Shown piece by piece: positions 22,241 through 34,506 of a stretch of DNA of 64,000 nucleotides; within the stretch, counting starts at the first letter, position 1, and each line of letters begins with the position of its first letter. The translations under genes were made by a program, and so were the position numbers. The notes under the pieces are model-generated. The model was not told the DNA's origin. It ran no database searches and saw only the letters and a program-made list of their open reading frames with translations. The DNA is from Berberis thunbergii. Lineage: Eukaryota > Streptophyta > Magnoliopsida > Ranunculales > Berberidaceae. The DNA lies in the NCBI GenBank assembly GCA_003290165.1, contig QNQO01000682.1, positions 1 to 64,000 on the forward strand, written 5' to 3'.

Positions 22241-24248
22241 GAGCTTCGTAACCCAAAAGTTGAGGAGATCCTTCTGGAAGACACTGTCTACCAAGATTGA
22301 CTGCCATTTGCACTCATTCATTATACATACTATTTCTATGTCTTTGTGTTATTTGGATGTTTTTGGCTAAACCCTACAAATCATACCTGCTCGTGGTCTG
22401 TGATGTCAACATTCATTTGAGCGTCAAAATATCTTATGGTGATCTTTACCCTTTGCTTTATTGTTATTGTCTCTATAGTTCATTTTTAACCCAAGGCGTC
22501 TTATTTTAAAACATTGAGGTCAATGTTTGATTTAGGCTTGGGGGGAGATATTTCAAAACTTATGTCTCATTTGAAAATGGATTGTCTAAACATTTAAAAA
22601 AAATGTTGTTTTTCGTCTTTATAACCCGAGTACTTATCCATGATGAGATTAGGTTCCATAAATCTAGTTGCAAAGGCATCTGAGTGTAAGATTTGAAACT
22701 TTGAAAGTTAGTAGTTTGTCAATATTAGACAATTATTTATACTACTTACAAGCTAGGCGTTTTCTAAGAGTTTGCATTGAGAGTTGTGTTTTAGGTTTGA
22801 TGTTCTTGTTTAAAGTTGAAAAAGGTGGATTAGTTATTTGGTGAACATGAGAATAATAGTGGAGGCTTGAACCCTGTGAGATTTTTAGCCTTTCTCCTTT
22901 CTGAGGGTTATAAGCTAATTATGAATTTCTTGAGTCCTATATTATCTTGTTGCATGATTTTTATAATTCTTTGTTTCTGTCAAAAACTGAGAATAAAACA
23001 TCAAAGTTGAATCATACCACTACAATACATTCTAAAATTCATGCAAGGCATAGAAACCATGTCATTCATGGGAAATGAAGAAAAGTCATTATTTGCCTAG
23101 ATTGGGCCTTTTAACCTTCTAATATAGTTTAGCATTGGAGCCAGTTTGAAGCATGTCATAGTAACAATTTTGTAGTTAACCTACTAATTGAAAACCACCA
23201 AATAACCCAATTATATTTTTCCTGACCCTTGTACTTTTGAGAAAGGTTGGAGATGAATGATTAACAAAGAAAGTTTTATCACCATCAATGGATAGGCATA
23301 CACTTCTTAGTGGCAAAACAAATAGAAAGAGGTTTACATTCCGTTACCATTTTGTACAAGGCTTCAAAAAAATAAAAACCAAGTAGCCATTGTTTTCCAC
23401 ATCCTTGAAGATGTAAAGCTCTTTAATAGAAAAGAAGGTGTTAAGACAATTCATGAAGTTCAACACTTATAAAAGATCTCTAACCATATCAAAAGTACTT
23501 TTGATTGTCTTTAACCTTCAATGTCACATTTCCTAAGCCTCGTTACAACCTAGTCAAAATCTTTTGATCCTTAGGAAAATATGGTCGAAATGTGGAGTGT
23601 GAATTAAGAAATACTATGGTGAATGAATCAACATTCTCAGTAGATGATATTATTCTTGAGATCATATTTATTATATTCTCGAATTCTGATCTTTTGTCTT
23701 GTATGTGAATTATCTCTTATTCATTGTTTCATCTTATTCACATAGAAAATATAGCCAAATCTCTTATTGATTTCATTCTGAATGATTATATACCTTGTGA
23801 GATTAGAAGTTGAATCGAATAATGTGATCCAGATATATGTCCATTTTTAAACTAAAATTTGCAATAAAGATGATCAAACTCTTTATATAAACTAGAATGA
23901 ATAGTTCCTATGTCTTTTGAATAGTGCTTACTAAAGTAACTTATCGACTTAATATTGATCAAGAAGTTACAGGAATATATCTCTTGAGGCTTACGTATTC
24001 AAGTAGGAACTCTCTGAGGTTAAATAAGGAAAGAGTTATTTTTCACTAAATTTTTAGTCTGAGTCTCGAGTCTTACTACTGTTTGTGGGTATCATTTATG
24101 GAAACCCTCACGAGACTACAACCCGTTCACTAGGGGAAACCTAGAGGTTTAAATGGTTATTACATATGCTAAATGTAATCATGATTCTTACGAAAAGTGA
24201 GTTAATTTTTATTCTTTTTTTGCTCTAGGACTAGCTAAATGTAGGTTT
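22240..24248 (+). other. Athila post-pol region without coding
   Basis: A GGCTTGGGGGGAGA purine tract lies at about 22528-22541, shortly after pol. Athila elements often have such an internal tract before the env-like region. No env-like ORF with signal peptide or transmembrane layout could be found; the short ORF at 22297-22509 is hydrophobic but unconvincing. Confidence 0.55.
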
Positions 24249-24262
24249 GGGGGGGGGGGGGG
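24249..24262 (+). other. Athila polypurine tract, pure poly-G
   Basis: A run of about 14 G preceded by GTAGGTTT, directly before the 3' LTR. The position fits the plus-strand primer tract, though an uninterrupted G run is unusual and may hide sequencing or assembly length error. Confidence 0.75.
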
Positions 24263-25688
24263 ATTTTATATCCTTATAAATTATACATTTTAAGCCCCCA
24301 GTTTTATATTTGTTATGCTCTATTATCTAATAAAAAACTCTTATTACGTGTATTTTGTGTATAATGCAAGAATTCAAATATTAATCATCAAATATGCACA
24401 GAATGACACAATAAGGCTAAGTTCAACAACAAAGCTCATTGGAAGATAACACGTGCATTACCAAAGATTATCAAGCCTAACGTCTATGAAGTCAAGTATA
24501 CAAAGCACCATCATTTACATATCTCGATAAAATGAAGTTGAAGATTTGGACATCCACATGGCAACTTCATCATACTCAAAAGAATTATCTACACACTCTA
24601 CCATCCATTCTCCAACATATTCCTTATTATTATTTTTTTAATCCTCATTTTATTCCACCATATTCTTTTATCTTTCCCTTATTTTACTCCACCTTCCATT
24701 CTCCAACATATTCCCTTACATTTTTCTTATTTTATTCTTATTTTATTTCTATTTTATTCCACCACCCATTCCATATCTCATAATTCTTCACCTATTAACA
24801 CCTCGTGCTTGGAGTATACTGAGGAGATCTGGGAAAGGAGAGAAAATTGAGAGCTAGATATTGAAAGCTTTGAAGTTTACCTTGTAGGTTTGAATTTCAT
24901 TATCTTTATATCTATCACCATGAGAAACCTAAGGTTTACCATGAGTGGCTAAACACCCTTTTAGGGTGTGAGTGAGCCCCATGGGAGGATGACCTCAATT
25001 AGGTATTCTCAAAGTATTTCTTCCATGTAAATTAGACCAATATTGTGATTAGCATAATCTATGTTTTTGGATGTCAATGTTTAATGAATTCGATTGAAAT
25101 TTTGTTTTTCATAATCATGGATACATTTCTTGTTCTTGCTTTCATCTTTCTAAAAGTCATAGACTACAGATGTCTTTACTAGTATGAGTCTAACAAGCCC
25201 ACCCTTTAATGTTTTAAGTGTGATCATAGTATAAGGTTATACATGATTTGTTAGATATTAGGTGTTTCATTTAAGTTTGAATTCCTTATATGCTTTTAGA
25301 TCATGCTTATAATACTTAGATATGATTATCCAATTGGTTTGATTACATAAGCTTCATTGTACAATTTTCCATTCTTAGGTGATGTGAGAACCTATTTAAG
25401 GATGAGTTATGATTGGAAGAATATAATCTTGAGACTAGCCTAAGAAAGCCAACAACCCATGGTGGTGATCTCTAAAGCCCTACGTATTTCCATGTTTTAT
25501 TGTATTTATTTAGTTTTTATTTAGCTTTTAGTTCAAACATCTCATCAACCACTTATTTTCTAACTAGGTTAAGTTTAAGATAAATTTAAATATTAGTTTT
25601 CCTAATTTTATAGCTCTCCTTATGAGATTTTGCCGTTATCTAACTCAATTGATAATTGTGCGCTTGCAGTATGATTTGAGATCGATCA
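24263..25688 (+). repeat. 3' LTR of Athila element
   Basis: About 1426 bp from the poly-G tract to GAGATCGATCA. It is the partner of 14243-15623, with scattered substitutions and small indels. Confidence 0.9.
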
Positions 25689-26514
25689 ATAATATAACTT
25701 GATTTAATGCATAAGACAACTTACCATAAAGATAAAGGTCCCCATCTTGTTTCACTGGCATTACTCCAAAGGGTTGCAATTAATCATTTTAGTTGAATAG
25801 ATATCCTAGAGTAGCTAAACAAAACATTGTGAACTTCTAAAAACCTATAATTTGAGAAATGCAACACTTATGTGCTCCCATTTGAGCATATCAAGAGGTA
25901 CAACTTCAATCTATTTTTTCCCTCCTTTAAAAAAAAGCCCATTCCCACTAGAACTGCTAAAACGGCTACATGTTGAATCAAGAAAAATGCTAATAGCTAA
26001 GATGGTTTCCCATAACATAACCCAAAATTGACAATAAAACATTTCTCATATTTATAGTGAAGTAATAATGAAATCGTGATGCCAGTGAACACTGAACCTT
26101 GTGTATTCCAATCAAGACCTCTCTTTTCTCCAATCTCCACTCAAACATTCAACAAAATCTCAAAACAAAGATAGAGAAAGACATCAACAGTGATAGAGCT
26201 CGAGCGAGGCAAGAGCTACAGAAAGAACGAAAGAGTGAAAAGGAGGAAAAGAGAATCACAGAGCAAGGGAGAGAGGAAATCGCAGAGGAAGAGAGGAGAA
26301 TGGTAGCGTCATTTTTTTTAAGGTTTTAGGTTAGAGAGAGCGATGTCAAATTTTTGGGCGAAATAATGAGCACTTTTGCAATTTTAATCTCCCGCTTAAT
26401 TTTTAAAAGCATTTTCAGATTATAATATCATTAAAACTTGGTTTTTCATAACACAAGTATAAAAATGCTATTATCAAATGATGATTTTTGACGCAGTGCT
26501 CTGACAATGTAAAT
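25689..26514. other. Spacer without a recognised gene
   Basis: AT-rich apart from a GA-rich strip at 26180-26330. A possible minus-strand exon (GVMPVKQDGDLYLYG before a GTAAGT donor, about 25724-25774) is too short to assign. Confidence 0.45.
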
Positions 26515-26770
26515 ATCGCTCATGAGGCTTTTTACCAAATAAAGTAATTCCAGAAAAGAAGCAAGGGTGGATGGCCATCAAACTTGATATGGCAAAGGCT
26601 TATGATAAGCTTGAGTGGTCTTTATTCTTGATATTCTCAAGAAAGTGGGTTCATAAAATAATTCATCAGTGTATCTCAACTATCTTGCTCCCATTTTATT
26701 TGAATTCCTCCCCTTTACAAAAATTATCTCACTCTAGAGGGTTAACACAAGGTGATCCTGCCAATAGGTA
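26515..26770 (+). mobile_element. LINE (L1-type) reverse transcriptase fragment
   Basis: NIAHEAFYQIK, GWMAIKLDMAKAYDKLEW, HQCISTI and HSRGLTQGDP form, in order, the RT palm blocks of plant L1 LINEs, including the first catalytic Asp (KLDMAKAYD) and the RGLRQGDP turn. Only about 85 residues remain, with one stop near 26545. It ends at 26770, and unrelated GC-richer DNA follows before element B. Confidence 0.8.
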
Positions 26771-26879
26771 CCAACTCAACGGTAGACCTGGGGCAGATGG
26801 AATCATAGGTCCAGGGTTTGTACCTATCGGCGGCATCTGGGTTGGGAAAGGTTAAGGGATATTAAAAAATTAAAGAAGA

Positions 26880-27455
26880 TGATCCTTTCTCGCCTTATTG
26901 TTCTCCTTAACATTGACCTGCGAAAGGAACAAATATGAGCCAAAGGCCACCATTGTGGTGGCCGATGGCACTCCCGATGCTAAAGTCAGACAAGGCACAG
27001 AGAAGGATGTGTTGCTTGAGATTAGGGTTTTGTAGCATAACTTAGTTCCTCAGCCTTATGCCCTATTTATCATGTAAAAGTCCTTGTTCGACTATGTTTT
27101 TGGTGGCGTGGTTTAAGAAAGGATATTTGTTAGAGATCATTTCCTTTTTTAGAGTTGTCCATGCAAAATAGTTTCCATGCATGACTTATACTCTAACGTT
27201 TGTTTCCTAGTAGGAGTCAATGTCTTATTGGTCTGCCTGTCTTAAGTCAAACTCCTAGATACTTGCCTTATTTGGTTCTAGGTTTGACCATTTGACTTAC
27301 GAGTCAGATAAAGTTGTCATTTGGGTCCAATTCCCATATACTCGTCTCAATGGGCTTGGAGTGATTTGGGCTTGGTTCCTTGTATTATGGGTGGGATCAG
27401 GTATCATCATGCCACGTGTATGGAGCAAATTATTGAATGATTTGGTGTATCATCA
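26880..27455 (-). repeat. 3' LTR of element B
   Basis: It starts TGATCCTTTCTC and ends GGTGTATCATCA, about 576 bp. Blocks such as GGCACTCCCGATGCTAAAGTC are shared with the LTRs of element C and, more distantly, A and F. The purine tract follows (CTAGGGGAGCAG on the minus strand). Confidence 0.75.
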
Positions 27456-27610
27456 ACTGCTCCCCTAGAGTTAGTGGGCCATCATGTCAGTTCACTAAGT
27501 CACTTCATGAGGGGACTGGACAGTCATGATGATTGAATCTAAAAATGCCCTCGAGGGACGCCCATCATTAATTTGGTATGTGATTGCCCAATAAAGATGT
27601 GTCATTTCAC

Positions 27611-27620
27611 CTCTATATAA
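27611..27620 (+). promoter_or_regulatory. TATA box for the antisense ORF of element B
   Basis: CTCTATATAAG lies about 140 bp before the antisense ORF start, outside the LTR, and is followed by a pyrimidine-rich leader. Element F has a TATA box in the matching place (47955). Confidence 0.6.
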
Positions 27621-27754
27621 GTCTTCTTCTCTGCAGAGTTGATTTTCTTTACTTCTACGATTCTTCATCGACTCCCCTTGCTTTTTTGTTATGTTTTATT
27701 TTTCTTATCAATCTCCATTTTCGCTAGCACAATCAAGGGTTCATAAATTCCTCA

Positions 27755-28590
27755 ATGGCGGGGCAGAATCAACTTTCTGATGATCTAGTTACCGAATGTT
27801 ATGAGTTCTTCAAGGAGAGGTTAATTTTAAAGGTAGGTTTGGTAGATGTTCGTGAGAGATATCAAATTCCTGATGATATAGATCTCTTCACTTTGGGACC
27901 TGGTCAGACTCCGCTGTCTTCTCCGAGCGATCTCATTTGCTTGCATAAGGGTATATTTCAATCAAGCCTACATTTTCCTGTTATTGAAGATATTTGGCGT
28001 TTCTTAGCACATTTTGGCATCCCTCCAGCCCAGTTGATACCAAATGAGTACAAGGTTCTGATTGCCATGCTGATTAGAGTGAAGGATGTTGAACTTCGAT
28101 TGACTCTGAGGGCTATCCAACTATTGACCTCTCCTCGGTTGAACGACCATGCGGTCTGTTCATTACAGTCACCGATTTATCTGGGTGCTCTACATAATGA
28201 ATTCAAGTCTTGACAAAAGTATTATTTTATGGCTTCTGCGGATTCGAAGTTTTTTGAATTGGACGGTCATCTAATTAATTGGAAATTCAAACAACTCAGT
28301 GAGTATAAGACCTTTCTTGCTTTGAATTTCATTGACTGCATATTGAACTGTTATTTGTGTTTTTTCTAAAAAAAAAAATCGACAACACCCCTTTCTTCAG
28401 AAGAGATATAAGCATTGGATCAATTCTATGATTTGCCATTCATGGTGACTGAAGATGTTGTGAAGCCTAACAACATCAAGCGTAGCGGATTATGGAATTA
28501 CTTGTATGAGGCTCCTAATATTTTTAGATCTTGAAATCAAAGCCTGATGGAGCTCCTTCGAAGAAGAGGAAGCTTCCAAATGTGAAGATT
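27755..28590 (+). pseudogene. Antisense extra ORF of element B, part 1 (N-terminal domain)
   Basis: MAGQNQLSDDLVTECYEFF starts it. HFGIPPAQLIPNEYKVLIAM and RLTLRAIQLLTSPRLNDHAV follow (152 aa open), then, after a stop at 28211, SADSKFFELDGHLINWKF. A GT/AG-like gap near 28305-28400 suggests an intron before PSKKRKLPNVKI. The layout resembles the plant 'putative gypsy type transposon' (Transposase_28-like) N-terminal domain; the function is unknown. The ATG is preceded by a TATA box and leader. Interrupted at 28590 by the CACTA element. Confidence 0.7.
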
Positions 28591-28605
28591 CACTACAAGA
28601 AAAAT

Positions 28606-28860
28606 GTTGATTAATAGCGTTTCAAAAATGCTATGGTAGGATACCATAGCGGTTTAGTGAACGCTATGATAGCCGGCGCTATAATAGACCCAAGGGCTAT
28701 TATAGCGTTTTTAAAACGCTATGATAAGTTTGGATTTTATAGCGTTTTAAAAATGCTATGATATAATATACTATAGCGTTTTAAAAATGCTATGGTAGAC
28801 TACCATAGCGTTTTAAAAACGCTATGGTAGAGTATACATAGCAATTTTTTTTTGCTATCA
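28606..28860. repeat. Left subterminal repeats of the outer CACTA
   Basis: About seven copies of a palindrome near TAGCGTTTTAAAAACGCTA, spaced about 30-45 bp, some with ATGGTA or ATGATA tails. Repeats of this kind bind the TNPA-type protein in En/Spm; that role is inferred here. Two half-copies occur near the right end (45803-45865). Confidence 0.85.
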
Positions 28861-28989
28861 AATGACTTTTTATTACATCTTATAAGTTTTATTTCTAGAA
28901 AATAAAAAATTTAATGTGCCAAACTTAAAAATTTTCCATAAATGAAGGCAAAGTAATATAATTAATGAGATAATGTATTACAGGATGAA

Positions 28990-30396
28990 CAATATCAGGA
29001 TGTACATCCTTTTATAAGAGAACCATCATGTTCTAACATAGTAGCAAGTGATTTCTAAACTGCAAGTGCACGGCTGAATCTGCAAGTGAATCTGATGCAG
29101 CTGCTTGAACATTTTTACCATCATACTGCTTTGAAGATTCTACTGCCCTAACCCACCATTAGAATGTTGGACCTGACTTTCTTCATTTTCAAATGACTTT
29201 ATACCTACATCTGAATACAATGTGGATCCCTGAATTGTGTTTCCAATGACTGCTGTGGACGAACCATTGCATGTATCTACCTCGTCTGGTCGGTTCACTC
29301 AAACCAGTTGAACTTGCAGTTGGTGGCCTGCCATTTGAAACGCGCAACCCCTACCAATCAAAGTTAAAAACGTTCAGTTGAGAGCCCCATACGACAAATA
29401 AAAAGAAAATCAACAACAACGTATAACATACCATGAGGCTGCAGCTGGAAGAGCAGCAGATCTACCAGAGCTACCATTAGGAAGAGAACCTTTAGGATGG
29501 CTACCGGGATTCTGTAGGAAATAATAACCGAGTCATGACATGAAATAAACTGATTGCAAAACATCAAGTCAACAAGCAAATATTGAGTATCAAAGAAACA
29601 GGGGTTCATGTTGTTCCATCAGCTGCACATTGAAATTCAATGTAAAAATAGAATGAAGGTCATACATTTGTGGTTAATTTAGCAATAGGTTTCGCAGAAG
29701 GAGCAGTGTTGATGACGCCAAAATCATCCATAGGAGGAGGCAATGTATTCCCTGAACGCCATTGCAAATTATTTGTTGCACCAGTTATTTGTTGAACCCT
29801 GTTCCTAGAACGAAAATAAGAGATTATGATTCACATCATCATTTGATGAAACCAATGTAAAGAAAATCGAGGTAGTAGAAGTAACAGAAGTGCAAAATGA
29901 AATGGTCTCAGATACAAATACAACGACAGAGTAAGCTGAAGGAAATTAACACAAAGTTTGTGTATGGATTGTTTTATACCTTGAATATGCTGAAATTATC
30001 TCATCTTTAGTAAAACTATCTTCTTGGGTGCCAATTTCATGCAAATATAAACAATCTGGATTGCTGTAGGTCTGGACCAACAGAGATACATTTGAGTTAG
30101 CAAAACAATTATCGCACAACTGTTGACATGAAACTCAAAAAATCAAACAACCAAAATACATATCAAACATGAAAGCATACCATATTTCTCAACCAAGCAT
30201 GGCATTACTTTGTGGTCCCAAAGCATGCTCTGGAAATGCAATTTAATCAGTAACCAACTGGGACGCTACACTGTTATTCAGGAAATACAGTGATAAAGAA
30301 ACCATATGCTTACCTCAAAGGTTTACCTTCTAAAATATTGCCGTGCACTAGTTGAATGCTTCAAACTGCTCCTCTTCTTTTGAGTAAGTAATATAT
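28990..30396 (-). pseudogene. Captured NOT4-like (CCR4-NOT E3 ligase) gene fragment
   Basis: Five exon-like blocks with GT-AG borders: 30314-30396 (RRM, frameshifted, VHGNILEGKPLR); 30181-30229 (ACFGTTK-stop-CHAWLRNM); 29980-30071 (NPDCLYLHEIGTQEDSFTKD); 29666-29804 (NRVQQITGATNNLQ then LPPPMDDFG); 29432-29521 (NPGSHPKGSLPNGSSGRSA). Degraded C-terminal sequence follows to about 28990. The order and CCCH motif match plant NOT4 homologues, RING/RRM/zinc-finger E3 subunits of the CCR4-NOT complex. The RING domain is absent. A stop replaces the Tyr after GTTK, so it is not functional. Confidence 0.85.
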
Positions 30397-31237
30397 CTGC
30401 AAATAAAAGGGTGAGGAAACAGGCAACAAGAACATCTGTGTATAATTGAAATTCCTCACTCTTAAAGTAAAGCAATTAAAATCACGCAGTCCATTTCTAT
30501 TACCAAACTCTAGATCAAAAGGCAAACACTTTAGCATGATTAAATCACCATTCAATCGAAGAAGATACAACAGTTAATTGTGAATGCCCCCAAATAATCT
30601 CATATTCCTATATAGAAAAATATCCATGCAATCCTAAAGAGAAAAGCTTAAAATTCAGTAGAGTAACAGAAGCCAGGTTCAAAAGGAAGGAAAGAAACAA
30701 GATAATAAAGTACTTGGGTGGCTTTATAATGTCCAAATGCATCGTATTTCTGAGTTGATTGTCTATGGAAGTAAACCTACTTATAGGCACTTTTAGCTTC
30801 TAATGATAAATTTGTAAGAGATACAAATTTAGGAAGAATCTCCTATGTTTTTCATGTCTATTGTTTCAGTACAAGAATTCATAAATGGGAGTGTCAAAAT
30901 CCATGACTAAATTTTCATTTAAGGAGTCGACAACTGGAATGCTCTCAAATCTCATGCAAACCAGACGCTCTTAAAGCAATATTTCATGCCAATCTGAATA
31001 TGATTCAAGATCTGTGCAAATAGGCACGAGTTCGTTCATGCACAGTAGTTAGTTGATGTTAGTGAATTAACTTAGTTACCTGTTAACAAAATCTAAATGT
31101 AACAAAGTAGTTATCCATTTGATCAGGGACTTAACAATCTAAGTGTTACGAACAACTATAGGTCCATCAAAGATGCTAATTTTACAGCTAAAACAGAACA
31201 CAGAAAAAAATTATACATTAACTACAAAACAACTTGC

Positions 31238-31367
31238 CTGAATCACAATTGAGTGGGCTATCAGGTTCTGGATGAGCCATTAAAGCAATTATAGTCCTAC
31301 AAACTGACTGGAGAGTCCAAGTAGGGCTCCATGCAGTCTTCAAGATATCTAAGCAAATCTCTCCTGT
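31238..31367 (-). pseudogene. Captured PEX4/UBC21 ubiquitin-conjugating enzyme exon
   Basis: One open 43-codon exon reads TGEICLDILKTAWSPTWTLQ then SVCRTIIALMAHPEPDSPLN. This is the catalytic segment of peroxin-4, the E2 that monoubiquitinates the peroxisomal import receptor, with the active-site Cys in EICLDI. The acceptor is TGCAG; the donor reads CAG|GCAAGT, a GC donor. The remaining exons were not found. The exon sits 127 bp downstream of an ABCG exon on the same strand. Confidence 0.9.
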
Positions 31368-31494
31368 CTGCATATGAAAAAGGAAATAAGAACAACAGAA
31401 AGTGGAAAACACAAAAAAGTTGATCAAAAAATTAGAAAGTTTGAGGAATTCTCAGTCTCACATACTTTACTGTAATAAGATGTAAGATCATTTT

Positions 31495-31771
31495 TTACAT
31501 AGCCACGTCCACAACATACAGTAGAGTAGACTTTCCCATGCCAGGAGGACCAAGAAGGAGTGTAAGCCTGTCCAGAATAAACACAAAACAGAACAACAGT
31601 TAGTATTTGGACTGTTAGCAAACTAACAATTACTTAAAAACAGAACAGAATACCTAAATCGGAAGTATCTGAACTCGTTTACCTTCCTGGTTTGATGATA
31701 CCGCTTATATCATCAAGGATTACCACTGGTTTTTTCTTGCTTTTAAGGATCTTAAGAGAACTCAGTAAGCT
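31495..31771 (-). pseudogene. Captured PDR-type ABCG transporter fragment (two exons)
   Basis: The exon at 31683-31771 reads SLLSSLKILKSKKKPVVILD and DISGIIKPGR. The next, 31495-31567, reads LTLLLGPPGMGKSTLL, then diverges and stops. This is the start of the first nucleotide-binding domain of full-size ABCG (PDR) transporters, with the Walker A motif GPPGMGKST intact. A GTAAAC donor and AG acceptor separate the exons. About 50 residues of a roughly 1400-residue family remain. Confidence 0.85.
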
Positions 31772-33140
31772 CTGCAGAATCAAAATCAGACACCAATTCA
31801 GTGAAAAATGTTTAGTTAAATGAACTCAGTAAGCTCTAACATCAACATCTAGTTTGGTCTTCTTCTTCTTGCACAACCTTACCCTTACCCTTATATTTCT
31901 TTGCAGTTTGAGCCTCAAATTGGTGGCCTAACTCGTTCTGCTACCAAATGGTTATCTTTTACTCCGTAGACCTGCACGTAACCACAAGTTACATAAAGTC
32001 ATGACAATTTTCAATTGGATATCACTAAAAAAACTTACAGGTTATCAAACTCAGTTATAAAGCTTTCAAACCACCTAACCACATTATGCAAATAGATAGA
32101 CTTCAGAAACCATATATCAATAGAAGCATATATTAACACTTTACATTTGAAGTTGACAAATTATGAGATGGTTGAGTTTGAAATACTAACAAATATAACA
32201 AAACAAAAACAATGCCAAGGGATACCTAATATCTCAAAAAGTAATGAAATGCATACAATTGAACTCTAATAATAAGCTTACCCTGTTAAGAAATTCAAAA
32301 CCCACGTCATTCTTCATAACTTCCAAACTTGGAACTATATATTCTTTGGAAGAACTCCTAACAAGCATACAATCAAGAAATGACCAACTTCATGCTGCAC
32401 AAACATATCTTGAAATTTTACTTCCTGGAAAATTAAAAAGAGAAAAACTTTCATTGAAATTCTGCCCCATCCTGATCCAAAAATTCTAATGGGGTAAAAT
32501 TCTGTCCCTTCCTAATCCAAAACTTCTGATGGGGGCAAAATTAAATTCAGGGCTTAGCTTTTCCAATCGGCTACAATATCCATGCTTCTTTAAGCACTTC
32601 CTTTCCTAGATACCCAAAGCAAAGTAAAATCTTTTCCTAGATACCCAAGGCAAAGTAGAATGAACGAAAGGCAAAATCTTGAAGAGAAAACGGAGCTTGG
32701 TAACACTGGTTAAAGAACAATCATTAGAGTTTTTCCATTTTATTGAAATCATTAAACAACTAGGAAAAACATTATGTATCAACTAACATGACCGGTAAAC
32801 GACATGAATTATTTTGGCATCCACCATTTAGAATATGATTATTTGTGATGCTTAGTGCTCCCCACACTTGCAGTATTGCTAAAGGTCTTACCAGGGAAAG
32901 CATTTTGCCTGTTGCATGAGCCTCTTCCCATTTCCACCAAGTATGGACCTGTCCAAAGTACAAGAACATTATAATCAAACGAAAAACATTAGAAACAAAG
33001 TAATTGAAAAAAAACACTTTAATAATAGTCAAACAACACGCAAAAATTACAATGACAGTTTTGCAAAAATTACCACCCATAAATTCATAAGAAAACGAAA
33101 AACTAAGATGGTAGAGTGAAAAATAGGTGCATGGGATTAC

Positions 33141-33177
33141 CAATCATGACGGTTCTGATGTTTCCAGCAAGCGAATC
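33141..33177 (-). pseudogene. Exon-like fragment, possibly kinesin motor
   Basis: A 37-bp block with AG acceptor and GTAATC donor reads DSLAGNIRTVMI, which resembles the DSLGGNxxTVMI motif of kinesin motor domains. It is too short to be sure, and the nearest blocks (33582-33648, 32888-32949) do not look like kinesin. Confidence 0.4.
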
Positions 33178-33581
33178 CTGCCAAAAGTTTACAATGAAAC
33201 AGAGAAATTACAAGGAGAAGGAAAACATCCTTAGTAATTGAAACACTTCAACTAGTTAATATGAAAAAAATACACTGCTCAATGAAAAAACAGAAAAAAC
33301 AATGTTTCTCCTCAGTGAGCTACTGATTGTCCCTAAACAATTTCTAGCATTCCTACCTTTTTCTAAAATTATTGAGAATAGGAAAGCAACAAGAGCTAGT
33401 TCATACCTTGACATAATTATTGATATAGTGGAAGAAGGTTCAACTTTAACATTAGCTGGAGTACAAAAACTATTTCTTATCAAAGTATCAAAAAATTATA
33501 TAAAGAACATATTTATAATATAAAAGTTCCAAGTATTAAAATGACTTATTAAATACACATTAGAAAATAATGTTAACAAAC

Positions 33582-33648
33582 CTCATTTGCCAGGATCATA
33601 AGTTCATCAACATCTTTAACCAGGAACCATCCACTATTGCAAGCATTC
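33582..33648 (-). pseudogene. Unrecognised captured exon
   Basis: A 67-bp block with TAG acceptor and GAG|GTTTG donor reads NACNSGWFLVKDVDELMILA. It is protein-like and on the same strand as the other captured exons. The source gene is not recognised. Confidence 0.4.
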
Positions 33649-34506
33649 TACCAGTGCAAACAAAAGAACAACATCATGTCATATTACTTTAATGCAATGG
33701 TCTTGGAAATGGGTTAAAAGAACACAAGGAAGCCCCCAACAAAATCATGAAGGTGTTAAGAAAAAGGCTCTAGCTTAATCTACATGAAAAATAAAACACA
33801 AAAAGTCAGGCTGACATGGAGTGAGTTAAGGCATTTCAATTTCCTTTTATTTCAAGGAAATGGAGGAATAAGCCTCGCGAGCATGCATTTGAAACATTCG
33901 GATCACCTACGTTGTAATCAAATGATAGCAACGAGAAATCTAACATCTTAGTTGCTTGATAGCTCATTATGATTATGAACAAATACAATAAAAACCTAGC
34001 AACTGCTTATGTGAAACGAAAAGTACAAGTAAACATCTGATTAACTGACTTCAAGGATTGGCAGATAGAATCAAACGTTTGATATAATAGCATCACAAAG
34101 GCATTGCAACCTAATTTCTCAATAGCCTCGACAAACCTATAAATTGGCACCTTAAGCACTAGTAGTTGAAATTTGCAAAAGAGAGTATGCAGTTTCTTGT
34201 AACTCTAAACTTATTTGAAAGAGATTTACATGCTTTTGCAATACTTAGTAAAGATTCAAAGAGTAAAACACATAAAAAAACTTGCAATGGCAATTCAATA
34301 TACCATCAAACTTCTACCACCAGCTCATTTGCAACAAGGAATAAACACACCTGTTCAATAATTTAGAGGGCTGACCTAACATGAAGTCAAAATCATTTTT
34401 CCCAATCATGCTGGGAACCTAGGCACATAACACATTCAAGTATAATAATATGAACCATTGAATAAACACAAAAGCAATAAGTGATTGTTTTTTTATCGAT
34501 TCTTAC

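Larger units (their letters stand above)
14243..25688 (+). mobile_element. Athila-type Ty3/gypsy retrotransposon, decayed
   Basis: Two long LTRs (14243-15623, truncated at its left end; 24263-25688) enclose, in order, an Asp-tRNA-like primer site, gag, protease, RT-RNase H and integrase remnants, about 2 kb without coding, and a poly-G purine tract. Athila features are the 1.4-kb LTRs, the primer site type, the LGELKLTSITLQLADR protease block and the long non-coding stretch where an env-like ORF sits in intact members. All ORFs are broken. The left end is truncated, so no target duplication can be checked. Confidence 0.9.

Noticed and set aside
22297..22509. Env-like ORF of Athila
   Set aside because: Short and hydrophobic, but without the signal peptide, surface domain and anchor order expected.
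25724..25774. Minus-strand exon GVMPVKQDGDLYLYG
   Set aside because: Too short and isolated; no partner exons could be found.
26099..26329. 76-aa Glu/Lys-rich ORF
   Set aside because: GA-rich low-complexity DNA; no homology recognised.
28606..28860. CRISPR-like regular repeats
   Set aside because: Irregular spacing, palindromic units at a CACTA end and a plant genome; these are transposase-binding subterminal repeats.
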